A stretch of 50,750 nt of DNA from a virus: positions 1 to 50,750 of the IMG/VR virus record IMGVR_UViG_3300025898_000009. The stretch is one strand, 5' to 3'. Numbering within the stretch: position 1 is the stretch's first letter; every line of letters begins with the position of its first letter. Shown in pieces: positions 33,697 to 41,352 of the stretch. Under the pieces are notes generated by a model, which worked only from the letters and a program-made list of their open reading frames with translations, did no database searches and was not told where the DNA came from. The translations under genes were made by a program, and so were the position numbers.

Positions 33697-34847
33697 GGAT
33701 AAGGATTAAACTGTCTACTCAAGTGCGTGAACTCGGCATATCTTTGGGCGTCACATGTGTGATCGTTGAGTTTAACAGGTTCTTCCCGAATAACACCATT
33801 TGCATCCTGTTTAAATTTATATTGATTCATCGACTTAATATGATTGCGCGATGATTTACAAATAAATCTTTTGAGTCCTTGGCAATATCGAATTCCTTCC
33901 CATACTGTTTTATCCGCATTAATAATGTTAAACCCGGCATTGCGCAGCTTCTTAATGCCAGCAGCATTCGCTGGATCAGCATAGATCGATGCGTTGTAGT
34001 CAATATTGTTTTCAATCATCCATCTAAGTAGGTCTTCATCAAACTTATGATTTTCGTAATACAGCTCTCGTTCATAAACCTTCTCATTGCACCACTTGAC
34101 TTCCATTAAACAAGTATAGTCTTCATATCCGAAATCAATTCCGTAAAATTTCTCATCTTCAAAAAGCTGATCGTATTCTTCTGGCTCAATCAAAGTGTAG
34201 CGATCATAAATTTTACCTTTCATGATCGCAGCCTCACCAAGAACATAAACTTTGTAATAGAAGTCGTCTATGTTAATTAGGTTCTCAATTTCTGCAATTT
34301 GATCGGGCGTGAGGAAATCGTAATTATCAAGATATGTTGAATGAATAAGTTCGTACCTGGATGAATCTTTTTCTAAAATGTTTTCATCTATCCAGAAATA
34401 TTCGGACGGGTTGTAGTCGTAATAGCATTGCTTCGATGTACGCGCATTCAACTGCACCCAATCCTCCAATGTTAATCCATTGGCTTCGTTTATATGAAGG
34501 ATGGATCTGGCAGGACCGCGCTTCTTTTGCGCTTTATCCATTCCTATGAACCGGAATAGATTGCTATTGATGCGATAATGGAAATGAGTCTTATCATGGC
34601 AGGATCGATCGTATATTTCCATCATATTCAGGATGTCGAAAAAATCCTTCATCACTGAATCATACAATTCAGCCTGCGTTTTACGGACGATATCGATTAC
34701 CTCGCCTTTAGATTGTAATCCCCACTTGATTATGTTGGCTTGCAGGATTGCGTAAGTTTTTCCTGAGCGCGTTCCTCCACGATTGACCGTGTGGCGTTTT
34801 GTGGAGTTATAGTTCTTGACGAATAGCGGTGATACAGGGAGATTCAC
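33693..34847 (-). CDS. terL: Terminase large subunit
   Basis: 384 residues. The ATPase part has Walker A GGTRSGKT (24-31) and a Walker B-like ILHINEAN (about 120). The RNase H-type nuclease part shows the first acidic motif GIDFGYED, YADPAN, and the last motif NDHTCDAQRYAE. This is the PBSX-type terminase large subunit that packs DNA into the head. It lies two genes from the HNH and portal; TerS is distant (40119-40835) in another operon. Confidence 0.92.
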   Translation of the reverse strand: MNLPVSPLFVKNYNSTKRHTVNRGGTRSGKTYAILQANIIKWGLQSKGEVIDIVRKTQAELYDSVMKDFFDILNMMEIYDRSCHDKTHFHYRINSNLFRFIGMDKAQKKRGPARSILHINEANGLTLEDWVQLNARTSKQCYYDYNPSEYFWIDENILEKDSSRYELIHSTYLDNYDFLTPDQIAEIENLINIDDFYYKVYVLGEAAIMKGKIYDRYTLIEPEEYDQLFEDEKFYGIDFGYEDYTCLMEVKWCNEKVYERELYYENHKFDEDLLRWMIENNIDYNASIYADPANAAGIKKLRNAGFNIINADKTVWEGIRYCQGLKRFICKSSRNHIKSMNQYKFKQDANGVIREEPVKLNDHTCDAQRYAEFTHLSRQFNPYP

Positions 34848-35080
34848 GCCCCTAAGATAGGCTCAATTGAATTAATTTGCTCTTGTAATATAAACTCTCC
34901 ATCATGACCGACCCATTTTGCCTCAACTTCACGTTGTGAATCTTCACCATTCACTTTCACATTAATGAAGCCGACTGATTCAAATTTTTGTTTGACTTGG
35001 CTTTGAGTTGCATGTCGATCGGTTGATCCAAGTTGGAATTTGATTGCGTATTTGGTGCCGGTTGTGAGTTGGGTGGTCAT
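34844..35080 (-). CDS. Small protein upstream of terL
   Basis: 78 residues, coupled by ATGA to terL. The sequence TKYAIKFQLGSTDRHATQSQVKQKFESVGFINVKV has a ferredoxin-like beta-alpha-beta pattern. Not a recognised TerS. The 97 bp upstream (35081-35177) hold only two tiny overlapping frames and AT-rich repeats of ATT/AAT. Confidence 0.6.
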   Translation of the reverse strand: MTTQLTTGTKYAIKFQLGSTDRHATQSQVKQKFESVGFINVKVNGEDSQREVEAKWVGHDGEFILQEQINSIEPILGA

Positions 35081-35177
35081 TTTTTATCGTTAGATTTTAG
35101 TATCGTTAATAATAATGATAATGATGTGTAAATGGCCGTTAATCATAGTGCAATTACAATTATGCATTCGATCGTCG

Positions 35178-35807
35178 TCATATCTTCTCCTTTAAAATCA
35201 CAGGCTTCATTCCTGCCGCTTTCTTCCATTGTTTAAGCCCATCGAACCCATCATTCCATCGCGAATAAACAATATACTTCGCCGCGCTTTCATTCGCAAC
35301 TATCTCCATGAACCGAAGCCAAATGTTAGCCATGATTCCTTTATCCAGCCATTCACCATGCCCCATGATTTGCGAGGCGGCAGCAATTTCTCCGCAAAAA
35401 TTAGCTATGATGTACGCGACTAGCTTTTTATCGAAGATGCAAGCGATGAAGCGCGAATGATGTTGGTTGCACTTCTTATGGTTAGTCATTCTGATGGGAT
35501 AGACGCGATATGAGTCGCCGAGCGGCTTACCCTGGCGAATGTCCATTGAAGTGTTTACTTCGTAGATGTCTTGCAGGAATGATGTGCGCGACAGTCCTTC
35601 CGATGAATCCCATGGTAATTCAATACTTCTAAACCCTTCCCGGGTAGACTTATTAACTTCATTGCGCTTAGTTCTTGAAAGATCCAAGTATCCTGCTTCG
35701 TTAACTTCCCAGACGGCAGATTCTTTCCAAACTTTCATGTAGTCACTCCAATATGAGTATTCCTTGCAGTTATCTTTTGATAGATTGACTTCGATTACTT
35801 CGCTCAT
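35178..35807 (-). CDS. Putative GNAT-like acetyltransferase
   Basis: 209 residues. The C-terminal half, CIFDKKLVAYIIANFCGEIAAASQIMG followed by helix LDKGIMANIWLRFMEIVAN, has the strand-helix pattern of GNAT or FemAB-type acyltransferases, but no sure acetyl-CoA P-loop (Q/RxxGxG/A) is visible. It ends a run of sugar- and glycan-acting genes. Treat as a tentative fold call. Confidence 0.45.
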   Translation of the reverse strand: MSEVIEVNLSKDNCKEYSYWSDYMKVWKESAVWEVNEAGYLDLSRTKRNEVNKSTREGFRSIELPWDSSEGLSRTSFLQDIYEVNTSMDIRQGKPLGDSYRVYPIRMTNHKKCNQHHSRFIACIFDKKLVAYIIANFCGEIAAASQIMGHGEWLDKGIMANIWLRFMEIVANESAAKYIVYSRWNDGFDGLKQWKKAAGMKPVILKEKI

Positions 35808-35974
35808 ACCTTGCCACGATTAAACCACATGTATGCCGTTCCTGATATCCAAACCAATCCAACGATAACTGCACCTCCAAGCGCGCAAATTAATCCAATG
35901 GGGATTGCGATTAGTCCGAAGGCGAAAAGGAGTAGGGCTAAGACAATTAAGCCGATTGCGCGAAGGAATTTCAT
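35804..35974 (-). CDS. 56-residue double-helix membrane peptide
   Basis: The frame MKFLRAIGLIVLALLLFAF... contains two transmembrane helices (about 4-26 and 30-48) and a short positive tail. It is coupled by ATGA overlap at both ends, which makes it a convincing gene although short. It sits inside the glycan-enzyme cassette. Confidence 0.65.
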   Translation of the reverse strand: MKFLRAIGLIVLALLLFAFGLIAIPIGLICALGGAVIVGLVWISGTAYMWFNRGKV

Positions 35975-36204
35975 TTAATGCCTTTGCTTTTTAATTTGAT
36001 TTCCAATGCGCTCATGCCTTCATCAAAAGCCACTGAACTGTGCTCATCCTTTTCCCTCTCATTAAACATTGATTCTGCGTATTTATATGATTTAGCCGCT
36101 ATTTCATCAGAAGTATAGTTATATGGATTTCCCGAAGAAATAATTGATTGCATTGCTTTTATAGCTGCATTGTCCTTCCAATTTAATTCTGCATTGTTTC
36201 TCAT
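35971..36204 (-). CDS. Small soluble protein, unknown function
   Basis: 77 residues, helical, charged. ATGA coupling to the membrane peptide downstream and a 4-bp overlap with the glycosyltransferase upstream. No motif recognised. Confidence 0.6.
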   Translation of the reverse strand: MRNNAELNWKDNAAIKAMQSIISSGNPYNYTSDEIAAKSYKYAESMFNEREKDEHSSVAFDEGMSALEIKLKSKGIK

Positions 36205-36905
36205 AAATTCTTATTTATAAACTCCGTTAATTGAGAATCATTGTCTTTATATCGATCAAACATGTTCGGGCTTCCCGCTGGCAGATCAGGCGTTAAATCT
36301 CGAAGCCATCCTTCACCATGCGGAATAACATAGCAACGAACGCCATGTCGATGTGCCCACGCACCAACACAAAGGTCTGAATTAGGGCTGAGCATGTCCT
36401 TAACACTGATAACAACGTTATCCGTGCAATAAACCATGCCGCAAGTGCCAGGTATTTCCACTTGGGCAAACTCTTTTACTTTCTCGAACGTCTTGAAACA
36501 TTGAATTTCGCTCTTAAAATAATTTGGTACCGGTCTAGGCGCAAGATTCTTACCCATCACCGTGAGTATAGCATGGTCTTTGAATGGTTCTTTGCAAATC
36601 TTGACCATCGATTCAGCGAAATTGGCTGGATATTCAATGTCATCGTCACAAACTAAAACGTGATGACCTTTCTCGAGAGGCGCATTGATAAATTTAGCAC
36701 CATCTTGGAGTGAGTTGTCGTGATAGGTGACTTTGATCTTCGGATGCTTTAAAAATCCAGCATCCGCGGCGAAGGCTTTGTCATCATCAATCAAATCGAC
36801 GGCAACCGCCAAACGTATTTCGTCCACTTGGCGAACAAGTGACCTGAGTACTCGTTTGAGAATACATGCACGTTCGGGAATGGTGGCTATTTGGGCGATG
36901 ATCAT
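36201..36905 (-). CDS. Glycosyltransferase family 2-like (GT-A)
   Basis: 234 residues. The start MIIAQIATIPERACILKRVLRSLV, then KHPKIKVTYHDN and VLVCDDDIEYPANF (DxD at 87-89) are the nucleotide-sugar and metal-binding elements of GT2-like transferases. The remainder has an acceptor-like half with HRHGVRCYVIPHGEGW. It lies two genes from the deacetylase-like gene, so both may act on the same glycan, either a virion sugar or host surface polymer. Confidence 0.75.
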   Translation of the reverse strand: MIIAQIATIPERACILKRVLRSLVRQVDEIRLAVAVDLIDDDKAFAADAGFLKHPKIKVTYHDNSLQDGAKFINAPLEKGHHVLVCDDDIEYPANFAESMVKICKEPFKDHAILTVMGKNLAPRPVPNYFKSEIQCFKTFEKVKEFAQVEIPGTCGMVYCTDNVVISVKDMLSPNSDLCVGAWAHRHGVRCYVIPHGEGWLRDLTPDLPAGSPNMFDRYKDNDSQLTEFINKNL

Positions 36906-37111
36906 TCTGATGCAAGTTCGCCGGTATCGATTAAATGCTCACGAAGTTCCGTCATTGCTGATAAAATGCCCATGCATTGATTGGCCATGATAACTTCAAG
37001 TCCATCAGGACGGTTCATCGCAAAATTTCCGTCATTCGCTGCCTTATCGAGTGCTTTTGTGAGCGCGTTAATTATTTCATCGCGCGTTTGATCTTTTTGC
37101 CATTCGTTCAT
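36902..37111 (-). CDS. Small helical protein, unknown function
   Basis: 69 residues from ATG at 37109-37111, which overlaps the upstream stop by ATGA; a longer frame from 37186 lies inside the deacetylase gene. Helical, with MNRPDGLEVIMANQCMG in the middle. No family recognised. Confidence 0.6.
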   Translation of the reverse strand: MNEWQKDQTRDEIINALTKALDKAANDGNFAMNRPDGLEVIMANQCMGILSAMTELREHLIDTGELASE

Positions 37112-37917
37112 AATTCCCAATGTTGAGGATGAATTAAAATTTGTATTGATTTGTAATGGTTGAAGACTGACAATGAGCCATCCCATGAATCAGTCTCGCC
37201 ATAACGCGTATCTCTTATCGTCCACATCTTCCCGCCACTCTCACTAAGATATAAATCATAAGGCACATGGTAAGCCTCCCATTCAAGGCCGAATAATTTC
37301 ATTGAAACTTTCGGAATCTCAAAGTCAGGCTGTTTGAATCCATGCGCTTCTTGAGTCCGCGGACATTCTTCAAAAACTTCGTAATTGATATATCCTCGTA
37401 GGCGACAAAGCGGATCACCATGTGAGGCTGAGCCCTTGATCTTAACCCCGTGTGCATTGAACTTCATCAAGATTGCATCGAGTCTGAATTGCAGCCATTG
37501 TTCCGGGTGTTCACTTGCGTTGATGTTGGTCGGATGAATCACCGGGAATGCTGTTAAGAACTCCGTAAGCAAATTATTATGCCATGCAATCTCATGGCCT
37601 TTATCTTGTATCCATTTGCAAAGCCTCAGTGTGTCCGGCGAAGTGAAGTAGCTGGCAGTATTCAGAATGAAGAATGTTGCTTTAACTCCATACTCATTGC
37701 AAAGACAGGCCATCTGATGAGCTCTGTCAAAATTAGCATCGATATCGAAGCGTAGATAGATTGGTTGATCAACCAAGCGAGCGGGAAGTTCTTTGACTCC
37801 GCCGCTGAACGTTACTGTGCGGTCTGCGATCACCGGAAACAATTCTCTTAGAAAATCTTCTCCGAAATCATTGGCTCCATTACCAGGGCCGTGTGGTGCT
37901 AGTTGTCCTGTTTGCAT
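37108..37917 (-). CDS. Polysaccharide deacetylase-like protein (CE4 fold)
   Basis: 269 residues. The NodB/CE4 signature is present: LRFDIDANF (two Asp, 58 and 60, where TFDDG is usual), the strand KATFFIL (about 79-85), and GHEIAWHNN (His 108 and 113) as the metal-binding motif. A later SASHGDP is reminiscent of another loop of this fold. CE4 enzymes remove acetyl groups from polysaccharides such as peptidoglycan or capsule. The unusual first motif means activity is not certain. It is next to a glycosyltransferase, implying a glycan-remodelling role. Confidence 0.7.
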   Translation of the reverse strand: MQTGQLAPHGPGNGANDFGEDFLRELFPVIADRTVTFSGGVKELPARLVDQPIYLRFDIDANFDRAHQMACLCNEYGVKATFFILNTASYFTSPDTLRLCKWIQDKGHEIAWHNNLLTEFLTAFPVIHPTNINASEHPEQWLQFRLDAILMKFNAHGVKIKGSASHGDPLCRLRGYINYEVFEECPRTQEAHGFKQPDFEIPKVSMKLFGLEWEAYHVPYDLYLSESGGKMWTIRDTRYGETDSWDGSLSVFNHYKSIQILIHPQHWEL

Positions 37918-37918
37918 C

Positions 37919-38317
37919 CTAATTCTCTTTTATTCGTTTCGAATTTGCTCTGTCCGCCATCCCCTGATCTGGGATTAAAAAATCTTGATTGAATATCATT
38001 TCCTTCGGATAAGCTAAGACCATTACAGGACTCATTGAGTGCATTGATAAGAGATAGATTGAAGGGAAGCAACCAACTATTCTTTCGGCCACTTCTTCTT
38101 GAGTAAAGGCATGATCAAGTTGAGCCATTAAATCTTTAATCCGCGCCTTCAACAACTGTCTCTCCTCACTGTTTAGTTCCCAGCGAGTGACGAGAAAGCC
38201 TGCTTCGTAATTCGGCATCTGTGCGTTCTTACAAAGTGCTATGCGTACCGGTGAAGTGTTGGGGTTATCGCCAGCGCCTAGCGTAGTGTTTGATTCGGGA
38301 AAGTCTACTGCGTTCAT
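37919..38317 (-). CDS. Soluble protein, unknown function
   Basis: 132 residues. A beta-rich start (PVRIALCKNAQMPNYEAGFLVTRWEL) is followed by a helical part (RQLLKARIKDLMAQLDHAF). It lies 1 bp from the deacetylase-like gene. No motif recognised. Confidence 0.6.
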   Translation of the reverse strand: MNAVDFPESNTTLGAGDNPNTSPVRIALCKNAQMPNYEAGFLVTRWELNSEERQLLKARIKDLMAQLDHAFTQEEVAERIVGCFPSIYLLSMHSMSPVMVLAYPKEMIFNQDFLIPDQGMADRANSKRIKEN

Positions 38318-38703
38318 TTCGTGATCTTCATTAACGGTTTCTCTTCCTTTGCTGCAATTTCCTTCTGTGAAGCATCTAGGATCAACGTGTCCATGATCGC
38401 ATTAAAGCGATAACCCAAATCTTTGGCGATTAAAGACTGTTCTTTCGCTAACGATTCAAGGTTCTTATTCAGTTCGTTAATCATATCAACAACAGAAGGA
38501 TTCGGCTTGCCGACAATGCCATCAGCTTTGGCTAATAACACCTGAATTTCAGAATCCCAGTGCTCACATGCACCTGACCAGTATTGAACCTGCTGTTGAC
38601 CCTTGGCCTTCTGCAAATTCTTTAAACAACCACGGTGATTCCTCACAAGGAGTTTTAGAGCGCTGAGTTCCATCACAGGGGTTGCGTGTTGTGCTGATTC
38701 CAT
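38314..38703 (-). CDS. Helical protein, unknown function
   Basis: 129 residues, largely helical, with coiled-coil-like stretches (MINELNKNLESLAKEQSL). Overlaps the next gene by 4 bp. Position near the start of the packaging operon. No motif recognised. Confidence 0.6.
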   Translation of the reverse strand: MESAQHATPVMELSALKLLVRNHRGCLKNLQKAKGQQQVQYWSGACEHWDSEIQVLLAKADGIVGKPNPSVVDMINELNKNLESLAKEQSLIAKDLGYRFNAIMDTLILDASQKEIAAKEEKPLMKITK

Positions 38704-38705
38704 GG

Positions 38706-39104
38706 TTATAAGTCGAAATCAGGCTCTTGTTGGATTTCGGGCTTACCTAAGTCCTGGACGTTTTGCTTGATCTGCTTGTCGGATTCTTTGACTTTGGTTG
38801 TAATGCCAGGATGTTTAAGCGTGCCATCGAGAGTCGTTGGTTTCTTGGTTGACTTACGCTTCTCTGGATAGTTGCGTCTTGATTTCTCTGTTACCGTGAG
38901 TCCGGCTTGTAATGTCGATGTAGCAATCTCAGCTAATTGATTCTTAAGGACTGCCAACGCATTCGCGTCCTCAACATTGCGAAATAATCGATCGAACATT
39001 TCAAGATCGACTTCGTTGCCTTTGATGAGATTAGCGAAGCGTTCGGCCAAAGCCAGTTCTGATTTACTTAGACTGTCGAAAAGTGAAGCTAATTTGTCAT
39101 TCAT
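38706..39104 (-). CDS. First gene of the packaging/head operon, helical/basic protein
   Basis: 132 residues: helical N-terminus (LASLFDSLSKSELALAERFAN) and a Lys/Arg-rich middle (RRNYPEKRKSTKKPTTL). First gene after the leftward promoter at 39173; a TAAACCCC motif precedes the start by 5 bp. DNA binding is possible from charge; family unknown. Confidence 0.6.
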   Translation of the reverse strand: MNDKLASLFDSLSKSELALAERFANLIKGNEVDLEMFDRLFRNVEDANALAVLKNQLAEIATSTLQAGLTVTEKSRRNYPEKRKSTKKPTTLDGTLKHPGITTKVKESDKQIKQNVQDLGKPEIQQEPDFDL

Positions 39105-39172
39105 AAAAAGGGGTTTAAAGTTTTACATTTTTAAAAGTGGGCGGGAACTTGGATACCTCTCCGTCACCGAAA

Positions 39173-39220
39173 CAAATATATAGAAAATTTCAGATATGAT
39201 GCAAATTATTTGTAAGTTTG
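39173..39220. promoter_or_regulatory. Divergent promoters sharing one operator
   Basis: The operator copy 39178-39197 matches the consensus at 17 of 20. On the minus strand TATATTTG (39180-39173) adjoins it, serving the packaging/head operon. On the plus strand TAAGTTTG (39213-39220) lies 16 bp beyond the operator, serving the mazG-like gene. One bound regulator could affect both. Confidence 0.75.
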
Positions 39221-39242
39221 GTTTTACTTAAACCCAAAATTT

Positions 39243-39599
39243 ATGAAACTCAATTTGAATATTCTTCGCATTATTTCTATTCAACGTGCCAAGGAAGGAT
39301 TTAAGACTTACGACAATGTTCCATTGACTTTCTTTACCACTGCATTGGCTGGCGAAGTCGGGGAATTATGTAACCTTATCAAGAAACTTGAACGAGCGAA
39401 AGTAGGTGGGCTGGACGCAGGAACAACAACAAAAGCGGGCGACATCACCAAAGAAATGCTCGAAGAAGAAATTGGCGGAATATTGATTTACTTAGACCTC
39501 CTTGCTTCGTTGATGGATATTGATTTGGAAAAAGCTACTATCGAGACATTCAATAATAAGTCGATTAAGTATGGCCTTACCCAATATCCATTAAAATAA
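39243..39599 (+). CDS. mazG: MazG-like nucleotide pyrophosphohydrolase homologue, one altered metal site
   Basis: 118 residues, all-alpha. ExxE at EVGE (38-41) and EEEIGG (74-79) are the two MazG metal motifs. In active MazG the second is EExxD; here the Asp position holds a Gly (residue 79), so catalysis may be weakened or altered. MazG enzymes hydrolyse nucleoside triphosphates or ppGpp and are common phage auxiliary genes. Rightward, own promoter, followed by a bidirectional terminator. Confidence 0.75.
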   Translation: MKLNLNILRIISIQRAKEGFKTYDNVPLTFFTTALAGEVGELCNLIKKLERAKVGGLDAGTTTKAGDITKEMLEEEIGGILIYLDLLASLMDIDLEKATIETFNNKSIKYGLTQYPLK

Positions 39600-39600
39600 A

Positions 39601-39625
39601 AAAGCCTCCGATTAAAGAGGCTTTT
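39601..39625. terminator. Bidirectional intrinsic terminator
   Basis: AAAGCCTC (39601-39608) pairs with GAGGCTTT (39617-39624), loop of eight bases, with A-tract on one side and T-tract on the other. It ends the rightward mazG-like gene and the leftward recT-terS operon, which converge here. Confidence 0.85.
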
Positions 39626-39645
39626 AAGTACGTACGGCCTTCGCA

Positions 39646-39711
39646 TCATCTTAAAGTGTGTGGAGCGACAAGGTCATGAACCTCGTTAGCTGCCGTGAGC
39701 AGACGCCCCAT
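39646..39711 (-). CDS. Possible 21-residue peptide
   Basis: A frame MGRLLTAANEVHDLVAPHT... begins 5 bp after the stop of 39717 and ends before the terminator. It is the only open frame of note in the otherwise empty 91 bp 39626-39716. A short structured RNA is an alternative; a GGT...ACC hairpin (39672-39682) is visible. Confidence 0.3.
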   Translation of the reverse strand: MGRLLTAANEVHDLVAPHTLR

Positions 39712-39716
39712 TAGTC

Positions 39717-40064
39717 CTATGCAGGACAGTATTCCAACCAAACTTCACCTGAGTATGCACTCAAATCGGTTGTGGTTGTGATAACTAAATTCGCGGCTGT
39801 AACACCGAATGACATCTTCGACTTGTCCTGAGCGGTCACCGTTGGTGGTGCAGTCAATCGGCAGTTAACCTTGCGGACATTGATTCCGGCCTCAAGGTTG
39901 ATAGCTGCAATACCATGGGCTGTATTGGCCGTAGCTGCATTCGGGAAAGCTGCAATAGCGATAATCTTGCACCAAATCGAATGATCCACACCAGCCGAAT
40001 CGCGGAAATATCCGTCCGTTTGAAAAACATCTCCGGCTTTTGGTTGCTTGTCAAAGTCTGTCAT
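39717..40064 (-). CDS. Small protein downstream of terS
   Basis: 115 residues, beta-rich, Ala/Thr-rich (NAATANTAHGIAAINLEAGINVRKV). TTTAAAC precedes its start. It resembles small head decoration or fibre-like proteins by composition only. It follows terS in the operon and is the last protein before the terminator. Confidence 0.55.
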   Translation of the reverse strand: MTDFDKQPKAGDVFQTDGYFRDSAGVDHSIWCKIIAIAAFPNAATANTAHGIAAINLEAGINVRKVNCRLTAPPTVTAQDKSKMSFGVTAANLVITTTTDLSAYSGEVWLEYCPA

Positions 40065-40118
40065 GGTTATGCGAGTTTAAATGTTGATTGTACGGTTGAA
40101 GAACGATGATCACCATCG

Positions 40119-40835
40119 TCAAATGTTGATGGTAACGTTAGTGTCTTGAGGGAGTAATTTCGATTTACTTCCCTGAACGATGATGTTGATTTCCTTGTCG
40201 ATGTTTGGCGATTCAGACGGCCCTTCAAACAATCGCTTGATACGACAAAGCTTGTCAAGTGCATCGAGTTTCGAATGCAGTTTGATGCGAATTCCATCTT
40301 TGGTTTCGTGAAGCTCTGCGATGGCTGGAATGAGTTCTTTGGGGATGTCCTCAGCGTAGCGAAGTTTGATGATTCCGCCTGGTCGGTACTCGTCAGGTAA
40401 AGATTCTTTGCTTGCCTGTTCAATAACTTTTTCATCCTCTTCGGTTGCAATGTCCAGCGATTTGCGTTGCTGCGCGTCTCGAAGTTCTGCACTGCGTGCA
40501 TCTGCCTTGGTTGGAAATTCGATGAACTTGTCAATCGAACTGAAACCGATGATAGCGAGTTCACGCAAAATATTTTCTGTGTTGACGTCAAGGATTCGCA
40601 AGCGCTTGTCGAGTGCTTTACGCCAGATGTCCCACAAGTGAGGTTTTTTTGAATCTTCGCGCTCTGCTCGAATCCATGCTGTTGAACCTGCGGAAGTTCC
40701 TTTGCTGAAGCCAGCTTTAAGCCCAGCAGCATTGCAAGACTCGCCAGCAAGAACAAGCTCAAGCCAGTGAAGTTCCCGTTTGGTGAGCTGTTGGAGGATG
40801 TCATCGCGTTGTGCATTTCTTCGTTTGGTTTTCAT
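40119..40835 (-). CDS. terS: Terminase small subunit (probable)
   Basis: 238 residues from the ATG at 40833-40835; a TTG at 40871 would extend it but is less likely. The N-terminus looks like a DNA-binding helical domain (LTKRELHWLELVLAGESCNAAGLKAGFS, a helix-turn-helix), then ILRELAIIGFSSIDKFIEF and a late KLHSKLDALDKLCR block as in Terminase_2 TerS proteins. TerS recognises the packaging site and loads TerL. It is unusual to find it in the DNA-metabolism operon, apart from terL. An alternative overlapping frame is a shadow. Confidence 0.75.
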   Translation of the reverse strand: MKTKRRNAQRDDILQQLTKRELHWLELVLAGESCNAAGLKAGFSKGTSAGSTAWIRAEREDSKKPHLWDIWRKALDKRLRILDVNTENILRELAIIGFSSIDKFIEFPTKADARSAELRDAQQRKSLDIATEEDEKVIEQASKESLPDEYRPGGIIKLRYAEDIPKELIPAIAELHETKDGIRIKLHSKLDALDKLCRIKRLFEGPSESPNIDKEINIIVQGSKSKLLPQDTNVTINI

Positions 40836-40911
40836 CTCGACGGCTCGTCTCCTGAACCGTTGTGCTGGCAAAGTAAAAAAACTTTTTTCGAATTCGCAAA
40901 CATCAAAAAAT

Positions 40912-41352
40912 TTAGAAGTTTGAATTCAAGTGCGAGAGATCGATGCGAGTTGGTTCGTGCGGGTAGCTCACGTTACCGGTTTCATCAACGATCACTTCAG
41001 TTTCGTCCTCATCGTCAGTTGGTCCGTCTTTCAACTCGATCACGTTTCCTTTCGCTGCGAACGTTCCGCTTGGAACAAATTCTAATCCGAGATTCACCAT
41101 GAGCGGAAATGCGCGATCAACAACTCGCGACAAACTTTCAAGTCGATCAGCGTCTTTCAAAAAATTTATTTTCAAATCGCCGAAATGCAACATCATCTTC
41201 AAGCCTTCGATGCACTGTGAATAATTTTTTCCTGTGATGTAGTGAACGCGATTTAAAATTTCTTCGATCGGTAGTGAATCAAAATTTGATTTCACTTGCA
41301 CGGCAATCTCGCTCAAGCGCGCGCGTTGTTTTTCGTTCAATTCAGTTTTCAT
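40912..41352 (-). CDS. Protein downstream of the replication organiser, unknown function
   Basis: 146 residues. Helical N-terminus; the middle RLESLSRVVDRAFPLMVNLGLEFVPSG and an acidic stretch (GPTDDEDETEVIVDE). Overlaps the replication gene by 11 bp and precedes terS. No motif recognised; a role in replication is guessed from position. Confidence 0.6.
   Translation of the reverse strand: MKTELNEKQRARLSEIAVQVKSNFDSLPIEEILNRVHYITGKNYSQCIEGLKMMLHFGDLKINFLKDADRLESLSRVVDRAFPLMVNLGLEFVPSGTFAAKGNVIELKDGPTDDEDETEVIVDETGNVSYPHEPTRIDLSHLNSNF

Noticed and set aside
35081-35177. Tiny frames of 12 and 17 codons between terL-side and acetyltransferase-like genes
   Set aside because: Too short and hydrophobic repeat-like (ATT/ATC runs); no support beyond an ATGA overlap.
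40067-40816. Long open frame (249 codons) overlapping terS on the same strand
   Set aside because: Ser/Thr/Phe-rich, low-quality translation in another frame; the terS frame has a recognisable helix-turn-helix and TerS-like C-terminus.
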